From Doryteuthis pealeii (taxonomy: Eukaryota; Mollusca; Cephalopoda; Myopsida; Loliginidae), in the NCBI GenBank assembly GCA_023376005.1, contig CM042180.1:49966834-50030833 (forward strand): DNA of 64,000 nucleotides, given 5' to 3'. Position numbers and translations under genes: made by a program. The notes under the pieces were generated by a model. It ran no database searches. It saw only the letters and a list, made by a program, of their open reading frames with translations, and was not told the origin of the DNA. This document shows, piece by piece, positions 31,690 through 41,485 of this stretch. The stretch's first letter is position 1; the number at the start of each line of letters is the position of its first letter.

Positions 31690-32460
31690 TAAATTAGAAA
31701 TTGTGAATAAGAGTGAATAGAGAAAGAGAGAAAGAAAAAAAGTACGAAAACTGAAAAAGAAAAAAAAGGTACAAGCACGGACAGAGAGGGGGAGAGAGAG
31801 TTACAAGCACGACAGAGAGGGGGGAAAAAGAGAGTACAAAATGGAGTGGGGAAAAAGAGTAAACATGGAAAAGAGGGGAAAAAAAAGAGTACAAACACGG
31901 AAAGAGGGGGAAAAAAAGAGTACAAACAGGAAAGAGGGGAAAAAAAAGAGTAAAACACGGAAAGAGGGGGGAAAGAGTACAACACGAAAGAGGGGAAAAA
32001 GAGTACAAAACACGGAAAAGAGAAAGAGATACAAACAAGGAAAGAGGGGGAAAAAAAGAGTAACAAAAACCGGAAAGAGGGGGGGAAAAAAGAAGTACAA
32101 ACACGGAAAGAGGGGAAAAAAAGAGTACAAACACGGAAGAGGGGGGGTACAAACACGAAAGAGGGGAGAAAAAAAGGTACAAACACGGAAAGAGGGGGGA
32201 AAAAGAGTACAAAACACGGAAAGGGGGGGGAAAGAGAGTACAACACGGGAAAAGGGGAGAGAGTCAAAACGGAAAGAGAAGAGGGAAAGACAGGGGGAAG
32301 AGAGTACAAACACGGAAAGAAAGGGAGGGGGGAGAGAGTACAAACGAGAGTAAACACAGTATACAAACCGGAAAGAGGGGGGGAAGAGAGTACAAACACG
32401 GAAAGAAAAAAAAGAGTACAGACACGAAAAGAAAGTAAAATGTTTACAAAGACTGGCAAA
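31690..32460. repeat. Purine-rich ~30-bp tandem array
   Basis: Units of the form GAGTACAAACACGGAAAGAG + GGGGAAAAAAA repeat about 25 times with variable G and A run lengths. Long frames on both strands, including a 256-codon minus-strand frame, come from the lack of stop codons in the unit. Confidence 0.92.
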
Positions 32461-32935
32461 AGGTAAGGAAAAAAAAGAGTACCAAGACAAAACCAGTAAA
32501 GTACTGAAAGACAAAAAGGAAGATGTCAGTTTCTTTCTTGTCACTTTTTAAAGTCGACATTACGTCTGCCATAGAATTAAGAGAGGTTTGCATTTTCTAC
32601 CGTAGAGACAAATTAATGCGTTTAGGAAAGACTAGCAACATTTAGAATTTAAATTTTAAAAAAACAACACAAAGCATCATTACAAGAGCAACGTTAAAGT
32701 GCATAATAAATTCTTCAAGATAAAAAAAAATTGGGAAGAAGTGCCCGGATGAAACAAAACTGCTTAGAAACAATCAAGACGATAAAAGCTCATATTTACT
32801 GAAAAGAAATACCCAAACAAAAAAGAAAATCTCACCGATGACAATTTGAGCAAATAAAATTATAATTTCATAATTGCTAAAAAAAATTTTTTAAATAAAA
32901 TAATTTCCACTAATAATTCATGTTTCTAAAACAAT
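32461..32935. other. AT-rich unassigned stretch
   Basis: Low GC, no open frame, no second copy in the window. It borders a hairpin-tail fragment of repeat A at 32936. Confidence 0.35.
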
Positions 32936-33045
32936 TGCTTTTTTTACGGCATGTCAACCCATTGTGTCATTTTATTCCAAAGATACTTTTGTTTTATTCA
33001 TTCTCGATGGGATCTCAATATTAAAAGAAAAGTAGCAAAACAAGT
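32936..33045 (-). mobile_element. Repeat A tail fragment (subfamily 2)
   Basis: TTTTTTACGGCATGTCAACC..GTCATTTTATTCC, then TTTTATTCATTCTCGATGGG. The fragment runs up to the purine array starting near 33045. Confidence 0.65.
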
Positions 33046-33262
33046 TGGTAAGAGAGAGACCGAAGAGAAGAAGAAGAGAGAGACCGAAGAAGAGAGAAAA
33101 GAGAGAGACCGAAGAAGAGAGAGAAGAAGAAGAAGAGAGACACCGAAGAGAGAGACACCGAAGAAGAGAGACACCGAAGAAGAGAGACACCGAGAGAAGA
33201 GAGACACCGAAGAAGAGAGACACACCGAAGAAGAGAGACACCGAAGAAGAGAGAGAGACGTG
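33045..33262. repeat. GAGAGACACCGAAGAA tandem array
   Basis: Fifteen- to sixteen-base units of AGAGAGACACCGAAGA with earlier variants AGAGAGAGACCGAAGAAG. Arg/Glu-rich frames are artefacts of the repeat. Confidence 0.93.
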
Positions 33263-33282
33263 GCCGGAGTTAGAGGAGTTAG

Positions 33283-33575
33283 AGGGAGTTTGTTTTTTGT
33301 TTTACAGTATATCGATCTCAGTGTGTGTCATTTAATCCTAAGTTTTAAAATTCTTGATGGGTACTTAATGTTTAAAAAAAATCATTTTTTTTCTGTTGAA
33401 CCCGTAGATTTAAACCTTGAATCTGGGGATATGATGATAAAGGGGCACTCCACATTGTCGTGACCTCCAGAATTGAAACTTCACCATCAAAAAGTTTTAA
33501 GGAATATCCTGGACAATACGACACTCAGCTACAGCCTTCTAGCACATAAGAGTTGGGGCTATAGAGTTTTGACAA
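33283..33575 (-). mobile_element. Repeat A, old copy
   Basis: GTTTTACAGTATATCGATCT is the eroded hairpin. CCACATTGTCGTGACCTCCA and TCAGCTACAGCCTTCTAGCA align with the consensus. Substitutions are scattered, unlike the indel-type noise in the left palindrome arm. Confidence 0.7.
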
Positions 33576-33579
33576 AACT

Positions 33580-33650
33580 ATCGCAACGAATCTTTCAAAA
33601 CTTTGACGGCATTAAATTACCCACCGAGTTTGATATACCGTAAAAAAATT
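33580..33650 (+). mobile_element. Repeat A tail, opposite orientation
   Basis: TTTGACGGCATTAAATTACC..TTTGATATACCGTAAAAAA is the tail hairpin and A-rich end on the plus strand, adjoining the reverse copy to its left. Confidence 0.65.
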
Positions 33651-33689
33651 AAATTCTTTTAATTTTTTAGATAATGTGTATTTTGATTA

Positions 33690-34165
33690 TTCGGGCCATT
33701 GTCCTCTTCATTGCCTGCCGGAATCGAACCCGCGCCCTCCCGAATGCAAAGAAATACGATTTAGGCGCTGGATGGTTGCGAGGTGCAATTCAGGTGCCCG
33801 TATGTTGGGGGGCCTACATGGTATTTACCGCGTACCCCACTTGTACGGGTCAGGCACAAAGTCCCTATTAACGTGGGACCACCCACAAACCGAAGCTCAT
33901 GGAGTGGCAGGTGAAAAATTGCGTCGATCCCGTCGGCATTCCCCCTCAAGGGGGCGCCTCAGGCACTGGGCAATAAACCCAGCCCTGCCCCTTTAAATCG
34001 AGGGGGCAGGTGTTGCCTGGGGGGATGGCCCCCTGGGATCGACGCTATTATTATATCACCGGACCCCCAGTCGAAACCGGGCGGGGGCTACATGCGTCCA
34101 TCCGAATGCAAGACCATTGTGCGTAACACGGGTGCGAGGTTCGAATGATGGGCGCGGATGTTTGG
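33690..34165 (-). mobile_element. tRNA-like SINE F, split by element E
   Basis: The minus strand carries a strong B box (GCGGGTTCGATTCCGGCAGG) at 33715-33735. The body resumes after element E at 34083 and contains GGGCGCGGATGTT, also found at the end of the related copy at 56.75-57.0 kb. The A box is not identified. Confidence 0.6.
33821..34082 (-). mobile_element. GC-rich retroposon E, copy 1
   Basis: A 262-base block much richer in GC than its surroundings, beginning GTATTTACCGCGTACCCCAC and containing AAATTGCGTCGATCCCGTCG, CAATAAACCCAGCCCTGCCC and GGATGGCCCCCTGGGATCGA. It is flanked by GGGGCCTACATG and GGGGGCTACATG, a 12-base target-site duplication. No tRNA boxes were found and there is no reading frame of note. 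Confidence 0.82.
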
Positions 34166-34188
34166 GGAATATGCCCATAAATAACTGA

Positions 34189-34434
34189 AGTGAGTGGAAC
34201 GCTGAAGGACGTAGTTGGTGTAAACGCAACACTGAGATCCGCAACAGATATAACATTGGCACCCGAGAACTTGAAACCCTTAAGGTGGGAACAGATGTAG
34301 TCATACAGAGCAAACTGGGTCGACACAGGTGGAACAAGACGGGTAGAGTGGTCGAGGTCCTTCCAAACAGGCAATATCGAGTGAAAGTCAATGGTTCAGG
34401 CCGCATAACCTTGCAGAACCGCAGGTTCCTTTGA
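34189..34434 (+). pseudogene. Ty3/gypsy polyprotein, integrase C-terminal fragment
   Basis: The frame reads GTDVVIQSKLGRHRWNKTG, then a VVEVLPNRQYRVKVNGSG block, then ITLQNRRFL. This is the conserved C-terminal segment after the integrase core in invertebrate Mag/K02A2.6-like Ty3 elements. Everything upstream (protease, reverse transcriptase, RNase H, integrase core) is absent from the window. An in-frame TGA at 34432 breaks the frame, which otherwise continues open in the same phase to 34791. Confidence 0.8.
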
Positions 34435-34791
34435 CCTAGTGCTATCAAATATCCTCACCCAATCTCACTTTATCCAGAAGTTCCAATCACAAGTTCAGCA
34501 TCCATGAATACCCAGGCAGAGACTACTGTTGTCATCAACCCTCGTGAATCACCCAAAGGCCTCTCAATGAATTCTGTACCTGGATCGAATGAACCCGTTG
34601 TCCACCCTGAGCCATCACAACCAGGTACCGAGTATGTGAGCACCAACTCGAACACCCTCAACAGAACGTGCTCCATTGACACAAAGCATGCCCCGGGCCT
34701 TGAGGAGATTACAACCATACAACAAGCCGGGTCTCAAGGAATTCTAACTGCCCTCACATGGACTGAAGCCCCTTCGGTGGGGGAGATGTAG
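34435..34791 (+). pseudogene. Ty3/gypsy polyprotein C-terminal tail
   Basis: Same phase as the integrase fragment, so one stop codon separates two parts of a single former frame. The tail is Pro/Ser/Thr-rich with no domain, as is usual for this end of the polyprotein. It terminates in TAG inside the purine-rich GGTGGGGGAGATGTAG, a likely polypurine tract overlapping the LTR start. Confidence 0.7.
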
Positions 34792-34970
34792 ACACCTCTA
34801 ATACTTTTGTTACTTCATGTTTCAGGCATTGTTGGGTGGTCTCCCTTTTCCTAAGTGATCATCAGTTCTCTTAGTTCAACACATGGTCTACGCAAGACTG
34901 CAGTCAGTAAAGAAACGCTTTGTAGACGACCCTGTATAAGAATTTTTTTTTTAATTCAACAAATATATGT
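34787..34970 (+). mobile_element. Probable start of a Ty3/gypsy 3' LTR
   Basis: TGTAGACACC follows directly after the polypurine tract GGTGGGGGA, the expected LTR position with a TG start. The end is not defined, since no second LTR is in the window. A foldback element begins at 34971. Confidence 0.5.
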
Positions 34971-35228
34971 ACAACGTTTCGATCGATGTGCTCTCCGGCC
35001 TTCTTCAGGCATTACTTGTCGGACTCTGGATCCTTCTCAAACTTGGTGACATTCTCGTCGTAATCGGGAGCTATCACGGAATTTTTAATAAAGTGTTTGA
35101 GATCAAAGTTCCCTGGTTGCTCCCGATTATGATAAGGTTCCCGGGTTTGAAAATAAGGTCCCAAAGTTCGAGAGGGCTCCAGAGTCCGGCAAGATATACC
35201 TGCCGCAGGGCGCAGTCCAAAACGTTGT
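34971..35228. mobile_element. Foldback element with ACAACGTTT ends
   Basis: ACAACGTTTCGATCG at the left is mirrored by AAAACGTTGT at the right. Longer arms of ~70 bases contain CTTGTCGGACTCTGG and its partner CCAGAGTCCGGCAAG. The right arm is related to 50690-50790, where CCTGAAGGCCGGAGGGCACA and GAAATGTTGTGC occur. No coding capacity. It may be a MITE or the terminal repeat of a Penelope-like element. Confidence 0.65.
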
Positions 35229-35527
35229 ATAGATAATGAGGACAATGGTCTGAATAATCTAAATCCATAAAATTTCCTTGGCTATTGTTGCTTCCAGTGG
35301 GTTTCGTAGATCGTTGTTGTGTATAGTTGGGTATTTTTCAACCTGAAATAAGCGTTATTGAGAGGAGATTATAATATATGATTATATGAGGTGAAGAATT
35401 GCACAAAGATTCCAGCATCTCTCACCTGATTGTAATTAAAAACTTTTTTCCTCCCCATAATAGACTAACCCTGGGCAACAATTCTCACCTTGGCAATAAA
35501 AAACATTTTCTATGAAAGCTAATGAAA

Positions 35528-35636
35528 TGTTTATGGATTGAGACACGCACGAATTTATTAAAATATAGACACAGGCGAAAAGCATAAGTTTTCGCCTGTA
35601 TTTTCATAAATGTCTGCGTGTGTCAATTCATAAACA
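35528..35636. repeat. Short foldback next to CA/TA microsatellite
   Basis: TGTTTATGGATTGAGACACG..ACAGGCGAAAA and the reversed partner TTTTCGCCTGTATTTTCATAA..GTCAATTCATAAACA form arms of ~50 bases with a loop of about 6. A (CA)n/(TA)n tract follows immediately at 35636-35760. Confidence 0.85.
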
Positions 35637-35760
35637 CACACACACTACTATATATACACACATATACATACACACACAAACGTACACATACATAAACGGA
35701 TACAAACACAGGCACAGGAACACACGCACATACATATACACATCGCACATAAATACATAT
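35636..35760. repeat. CA/TA-rich microsatellite
   Basis: Irregular CACACA, TATATA and CATACA runs. Low complexity, no gene. Confidence 0.9.
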
Positions 35761-36069
35761 ATTCATTTATAAGGACATGTTTTTATTTAGTTTTTAATCA
35801 AAATCATAAATGCCTATTCATTGTAACGAATGCATAGAATGCTAAAACTATTCACTTTGCTAACAGCATGTTTTCCTATTTATTTTTAACAAAAAATTAT
35901 TGCATTGGAAACCGATTACAATGTTCCTCCACCCTGCACGTGAAATGCTGCCCATGAAATGCGAAAACCCACAAAAAGAACTTAAATCCAACATAGATCC
36001 CATTCAATATTTTGCAATATATATATACAAATATATTGTCACTTTCTTTATCACCTAAACAATTTTATG

Positions 36070-36118
36070 CTGGTTGGTTTTATAGCACGTCAACCCCTGT
36101 TGGGCTATTTCATTCTGA
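36070..36118 (-). mobile_element. Repeat A tail fragment, diverged
   Basis: GGTTGGTTTTATAGCACGTC..CAACCCCTGTTGGGCTATTT retains the AACCC/GGGTT stem but has lost the outer CGGCAT stem. Confidence 0.5.
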
Positions 36119-36182
36119 AGTCAGTTAAGTAATTACAGACACGAGTTTTATACAGTACAAAAATATTTTACAAGCTGTCCAT

Positions 36183-36475
36183 CGTATCCGATGATGATAC
36201 CACGCGAATCCTTTTCCTCCAATTTATTGTTGCATCTTGTCAGCTGCCTATGGGGATGTTAAACTCCTTCAGGTGTCTCTTGTACCTGTGTTTTTGGTCT
36301 ATCAATTCCACATGATCCCTCTCAGTTGAGAGTACAGAATTTGATTTGGCAGTCTGTCACCCCCAAGTCTGTTTAAGTGGCCAGCCGATCTCAGGTTGCT
36401 TTGGACAAGTATTTCGTGCATGGCAGGGAGTCCAGTTCTCTTCAGAATGGTCCTGTTTGAAACATTGCGATCACT
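36183..36475 (-). pseudogene. LINE reverse-transcriptase C-terminal fragment
   Basis: The minus strand reads VSNRTILKRTGLPAMHEILV, then an LRSAGHLNRLGGDRLPNQIL block and YSQLRG. This fits the conserved region after the reverse-transcriptase domain in many animal LINEs (pattern LRWxGHVxRMxxxRLPxQxLYGEL). Stops and frameshifts follow (around HRYKRHLKEFNIP). It directly abuts the 5' end of the eL42 pseudogene. Confidence 0.72.
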
Positions 36476-36543
36476 TTTCCGACCTCTTCAGGGTACCGAG
36501 CAAGATGGTTAACGTACCCAAAACCCGCAGAATTTATTGCAAA
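36476..36543 (+). pseudogene. RPL36A: Ribosomal protein eL42 pseudogene, 5' part
   Basis: ATG at 36505 opens MVNVPKTRRIYCK, the N-terminus of eL42 (RPL36A/RPL44). The preceding CTTTTCCGACCTCTTCAGG resembles the pyrimidine-rich 5' UTR start of ribosomal protein mRNAs. The sequence is cut at 36543 by a Helitron and resumes at 37438. Absence of introns across the visible parts suggests a processed copy. Confidence 0.85.
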
Positions 36544-37437
36544 TCTTATTATAATGGAGATTATTTGTTTGTCTGTCTGTAACCGAAACTATATCACTAC
36601 TCAAGTCACAATTCCCTTAGTTATTGACGTCACAATGATCATGATTTTATTTTTAATTTAACCTCAATTATTGATAAAATTGTTTTACATTATTAATACT
36701 GTTAACCATATCTTTTATTTACCGCGTACCCCACATGTACGGGTCAGGCACAAAGTCCCTATTAACGTGGGACCACCCACGGCCGAAGCTCGTGGAGTGG
36801 CAGGTGAAAAATTGCGTCGATCCCGTCGGCATTCCCCCTCAAGGGGGGCGCCTCAGGCACTGGGCAATAAACCCAGCCCTGCCCCTTTAAATCAAGGGGG
36901 CAGGTGTTGCCTGGGGGGATGGCCCCCTGGGATCGACGCCGTTAATTGTATCAATGGTCCAGAGGCCGAGGCCACTGTAGACCATATCTACCTACTAACA
37001 ACGTGCAATTATATTTATATATACAAGAAAATTGCGGTTTACAGTGTGAACGGAAAGGCTAATTTGCATATTGATATTAAAATTTATTTTAATAAATATG
37101 TGCTTAGTATTATTGATTTCTAATTGTTTGGTTTTATTTTAATGAATATAAGCAAAAATCTCTTCAATAAATCTTAAATGAAATCCATTAACAAGAAAAA
37201 TAACTGTCATTTTATTCTTTACTTCCTCTTTAACTAAATACTTAAATTAGAAAAAATAATGAAAGACGAGAGTGATGGAAGAGTAAGTTTCAGTTGTTCT
37301 ATTTTTCGATTATACTCCCTCTGTTCCAAATCTTTTTATCTGCATTCTTATTTAGTTTCATTAGCCTTTCTAATTTAATATATTTTATTACATTAAAACT
37401 TAAATACTTGCACCCGGAGGGTGCATATATTTGCTAG
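36544..37437 (+). mobile_element. Helitron inserted in the eL42 pseudogene
   Basis: 5' end TCTTATTATAATGGAGATTA after AAA; 3' end with the hairpin GCACCCGGAGGGTGC, then ATATATTTGCTAG, followed by T. Insertion between A and T with no target duplication is the Helitron signature. It carries retroposon E at 36714-36977, which accounts for its greater length (894 bp). No replication protein frame. Confidence 0.9.
36714..36977 (-). mobile_element. GC-rich retroposon E, copy 2, inside a Helitron
   Basis: Same sequence as copy 1, flanked by TTAACCATATCT and TAGACCATATCT. These flanks are Helitron sequence and match the insertion point in the Helitron at 49.5 kb. Confidence 0.85.
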
Positions 37438-37640
37438 TGAAAAAAAATGTTGAAAACACACTCTTCACAAAGTGTCACAGTACAAAGCAGGCAAAGCCTC
37501 TTTATAGGCTCAACGTAAACGACGTTACGATCGTAAACAAAGAGGATATGGTGGTCAGACGAAGCCTATTTTGCACAAAAAGTCTAAAACCACAAAGAAA
37601 ATTGTCCTTCGAATGGAATGCACTGAATGTAAAGATTATT
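37438..37640 (+). pseudogene. RPL36A: Ribosomal protein eL42 pseudogene, 3' part
   Basis: After the Helitron the reading continues with a KHTLHKVSQYKAGKASL segment, then [16 protein letters not shown] and [16 protein letters not shown] in the eL42 order. In-frame stops occur near the insertion (two TGA) and in place of a tyrosine codon after KASL (TAG), and there are about six extra bases next to the junction. The C-terminal third is missing, replaced by AT-rich sequence and SINE B from 37659. Confidence 0.88.
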
Positions 37641-37658
37641 TTATGTATTATTTTATGT

Positions 37659-37803
37659 ATCGAGGTAGAGCGCTACTCATACCGTCAACTCCCCGCTTTA
37701 CCGTACAGAAGCTGTGCTACTCTTACGCTTAGCAGGCAAGGGCCGGTATCGAACTTTGAAACTTGTTCAATAGCGGACTCTACCGCCTGAACTAAACCGG
37801 CCA
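37659..37803 (-). mobile_element. SINE B, internally shortened
   Basis: GAGGTAGAGCGCTACTCATA to CTGAACTAAACCGGCC; the 3' body is missing and the tRNA-head region is diverged. It lies where the eL42 C-terminal region should be. Confidence 0.75.
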
Positions 37804-38353
37804 TACATGCAATATCAAAGTTTAAAGAGCCAATGTATAGATGTAGACCCTGTTTGAATTTAAGAAAATCAACGTATCAAAAGTGTTTTCCTTAAGAGTA
37901 ATATATTTATGAAATCTACCCTGGGCTTCTAAATCCTCTAATTAACAAAAACTTATCTTTAATCATTTAATTTATACCGTTAAAAAATACGCGGATGGGT
38001 CATTTTTTTTTTTTTTTTTTTATAAACCAAAAAATTATGCCAAAATCAGTGGTGGGTCCTATCCATTCGACATGAATATAAAACAGTACTACTTTATTTT
38101 TTTAAATATCATTAAGTTCTAGGTAGATGATATTTTAATTCAAGAGCCGTTGTTATAACGTTTTGGTTTGTTAACATCGGATCCTACATTAAATTATTCA
38201 TCTGAATAACTTGTTTTTTTTTTCTTATACTCACATACCGTCAGATGCATTTTTCCTGATATATAAAATAAAATCGAATAGGCGAGAAGTCAGTTACCAA
38301 ATGTCGTTGCCATCATGTCTTTCCTAATTTAAGACACAAAAATTATATATATA
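37804..38353. other. AT-rich stretch with possible transposon ends
   Basis: TACCGTTAAAAAATACGCGG at about 37976 and CATACCGTCAGATGC at about 38235 resemble degraded ends of the pogo-like elements of the palindrome arms, but pairing is weak. No gene seen. Confidence 0.3.
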
Positions 38354-38602
38354 GGGGCCGGGTTAGCTCAGTCAGTAGAGCGTTCGGCTAGAAACCACAA
38401 GGTTCTTAGTTCGATACCGACCCTCGCAAACTCAGCGTATGAGTAACACAGGGATCTGTGCGATAAAGAAAGGAGCTGATGGTAGGTGTGGTGCTCCACC
38501 TCAGACGCAAAAACAATCTCCTTGGTCTAGCACTAGTGAAAAGGGGATAGAATCCCTCGCCGATTGGCTCATACCGACTTTAAGCCACCCCGACGACTTT
38601 AC
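38354..38602 (+). mobile_element. SINE B, full length
   Basis: GGGGCCGGGTTAGCTCAGTC head, AGTTCGATACCGACCC B-box region, GAAAAGGGGATAGAATCCCT body, CCCCGACGACTTTAC end. It is followed by a TACA-rich microsatellite. Confidence 0.9.
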
Positions 38603-39584
38603 ATATACATGCACATACATACACATACATATATATAAGTATAGACTGCTGATAAGACCTAATCAGATGTGCAGTGTTTTGCGCGTGTTGTTTTTGGTCA
38701 TTTAATTGTATTCAATTCCTCTACATACACACACACTATATATATATATCTAAGACACCTTGATTGTCCTTTATTTTGTTATTTTAAGCGCATGGGCTTA
38801 AATCTATTTCCGTTGTATTTTCTCATGATAGGCTGGCCAGAAAGGGGACAGAAAATAAAAGATATTGAGAAACTCACACTAAAAAAAAAAATGTTATCTA
38901 AATCCCTAGCTTTTATATTTTTACGCATCAAAATACGAACAAATATTCACAAGAAAATGCTCAATTAATTCTGTACATACGAACGGCGCGTATAAATACA
39001 AATAAAATTAAATCGCCAATCCTCGTCTTTGTTATCGACACATTTCTTTCTTCCCCACTTTAAAAATTATCTGAATCACTCGAAAATGCCTACTTGTTTT
39101 GTCAAAGATAAAAACGCGGTAAAACCGTTGTCTATGAAATAGAAATGCATTAAACAAAATGGCGGGACTTTGGAATGTGACATGGGACAAAGAAAAAAAA
39201 AGATTCTGTGTGTTTCTTTACTTTATGGCGAATTCTCTTAGGATTGATCACTATGATTTGTTAAAGCGTGTCTATGGCTGAATTGTGCACTTAGTTATTT
39301 TGTTATGTTAAGACTGTCGACTTACAACGCTTCGATACGAATAATTCTTTACGATCTGTCAAGTTTCAAATACAAAATGTGCGTAGGAGGGTTGGCGGTT
39401 GGTGACCCTACTTGTATATTAATCGATATTTGTTGTTCTACAAGGATAGCTTTGGGATTAAATAACCCACAAAGTTTGACATGCCATTAAAACAAAGAAA
39501 CTAAACAAAACTATTTGATAATTATATTCCTTGAAATATGGTAATAATCACGAGTTCCTTATTAGAGTGCAAATTGGATAGAAA
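38603..39584. other. Intergenic stretch, mostly unassigned
   Basis: Contains short TACA and (TA) microsatellites at 38600-38640 and 38725-38755, an A run at 38881, and a short repeat A tail fragment near 39455-39490 (AAATAACCC..GACATGCC). Frames are under 100 codons with no recognised domain. Confidence 0.4.
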
Positions 39585-40172
39585 TTGGTTTGGTTTGTTT
39601 TACGGCATATCAACCTCGGTGGGTTATTTAATGCCGACAAAGCTGTAAAATAAAATTCATTCTTAATGCATAATAGAATTTTGTTTATAAAATCATGTTT
39701 TTCTATTTAACCCATAGATGGGACCCTAACAGGTACTACCACTCCGGTTCAGAGTGGACCAGGGAGCAATGGTGATGAAAGGGTGCTCCACATTCCCCAA
39801 ACCTCCAAAACTGGAACCTCACCATCAGATAGAGTTTAACGTCATTCCCAGGACATGTAGACTCCCAGCCACCGCCTTCTAGCACCCATATGATAAAAAG
39901 GGGTTGGGGCTTGCCATAAGGGCAATAGGGTTGGGGCAATCATATAGTAGCTAGGGCTTGACGTGACCAGCCGATTGATTTGAGGGCCTTTCTGGCCGCC
40001 CATCTAGCCTAAGTAAGGGTCTAAGTGGAGTGTTGCAGGTCATGGACTGCTCATCCACCACGACTCCGTCCTTAAGCATCACGGGTCGCCAACCACGGCC
40101 AACAGGTGGCCCCATTGGGGGAGTCTTATCTCTCTGCAGAGGTGCATTCTAACGCCCCAGCCGACAGGGTGG
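39585..40172 (-). mobile_element. Repeat A, near full length
   Basis: Tail GGTTTGGTTTGTTTTACGGC to CCCAGCCGACAGGG. The order of internal blocks is the same as in the 26.08 kb copy, with a GTCGGTGCATTC deletion near the 5' end. Confidence 0.88.
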
Positions 40173-40212
40173 GTATCTATATTGAAGAGATTGATAATCA
40201 TTTTCATATATA

Positions 40213-40442
40213 GGGCCGGTTTATCTCAGTCGGTAGAGCGTCAACCAAGAAGTCACAATGTTACAGGTTCGATGCCGACCCTCGCCAACTCAGCGAATGA
40301 ATAGCAGTGATAAAGTAACGAGCTAATGGTAGGGTGGCGCTCCACCTCAGACGATAAAATAATATTGTCTCGCGCTAGTAAGAAGGGGATAAACTCCCTC
40401 GCTGTCTGGCTGATATCGACATTAGGCCACCCCACCGACAAC
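40213..40442 (+). mobile_element. SINE B, full length, diverged
   Basis: AGGGCCGGTTTATCTCAGTC head, GGTTCGATGCCGACCC B box, CGCTGTCTGGCTGATATCGA body. (TA)n starts soon after at 40485. Confidence 0.85.
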
Positions 40443-40483
40443 TCATACTAATAATATAACCGGTATTTAAACGTTTTCTTTGA

Positions 40484-40484
<1 letters not shown>

Positions 40485-40548
<64 letters not shown>
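40485..40548. repeat. (TA)n microsatellite
   Basis: About 64 bases of TA dinucleotides beside the foldback element at 40558. Similar pure TA tracts occur at 1150, 18379, 43997, 46773, 47203, 48991 and 58705. Confidence 0.97.
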
Positions 40549-40550
<2 letters not shown>

Positions 40551-40557
40551 TATAAAA

Positions 40558-40758
40558 TTACCAGGAGACTAAAGCTAATAAGTAAAAAGTGCTCAATACC
40601 TAAGTAGAGCAAATAATAAAGATAAATCTAATGAGTCAGACGAATCTACTAAAAGTTTCGCTTAATGCTCTTCAGGGGCTAAGATCCGAGCCAGATCTTA
40701 GCCATGAAGAGCATTAAGCGAAACTTTTAGTAGGTTCGTCTGACTCATTAGATTTATT
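40558..40758. repeat. TA-associated foldback element, second locus
   Basis: Same ~200-bp element as 18432-18630: AAGCTAATAAGTAAAAAGT..ACCTAAGTAGAGC, then a hairpin whose arms contain AATCTAATGAGTCAGACGA and TCGTCTGACTCATTAGATT. Loop GATCCGAGCC-like. Base changes in one arm are often matched in the other (for example TTAATGCTCTTCA here versus ATAAAGCTCTTCA at 18.5 kb). Confidence 0.85.
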
Positions 40759-41485
40759 TATATACATATATCACACACACACACACACATATACATACAT
40801 AACATTGATAATTAGATTCTTTGTATGGGTGATATTTAGAAAAACATCCAACTTAATGGAATCACCAATACTTTCTAATTATACAAATGTCAGTTAACAT
40901 TTTCAAACGGCAACATATTTATGTCTAAGTTGGTGAGTTAAATTATAATGTCAGGAAAAGATGAAAAATAAAAAAATAAATCATCCAAAGATTCATTTAA
41001 GGTTTATTTTTCTTTCCACCAAAATGTCAGCAAACTGATATTTGTTCAAAATAAGAAAAATAGTTTTCCAATATAGATTTTTTTTTTTCCTTTTTCAGAT
41101 GATTTTTTTCAGATGAAAAGGCAAACAAGATAATTCCTCGACAAATCAGCTCGCTAACTACGCCTTCAATACCAGTAAATAACATTTGATCCGGGCTTTT
41201 TCTTGTTAGAATCTTTGGGGCCATCGTGAAGGCCTTAGGCAAGAGCACTTATCCAGTAGAATGGTATCCTTGATAAAGAGTCCTGGTTATTGTTAAACAT
41301 CTGGTAATACTGGAAGTCCGTCCTCAATGAGTGCAGTTAGGTTTATGTCCAATGTGGTGGGGGTGTTAAGTAGTGTCTCAGCCACGCTGTATTGCTAGTG
41401 ATTGGCTGCAGGAATAACTCACGGGACCTTGACTAGTCTATAAATCTAGGTGGGGGAATTAGAGCACACCCTATATACGAAAGAA

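Noticed and set aside
31689..32544. Long frames on both strands over the purine array
   Set aside because: Simple tandem repeat without stops; no start context or domain.
33676..33996. 106-codon frame across SINE F and element E
   Set aside because: It crosses an insertion boundary defined by a target duplication, so it cannot be an ancestral gene.
34504..34791. Independent small gene of 95 codons
   Set aside because: It is in phase with the upstream Ty3/gypsy integrase fragment and ends at the polypurine tract, so it is the polyprotein tail.
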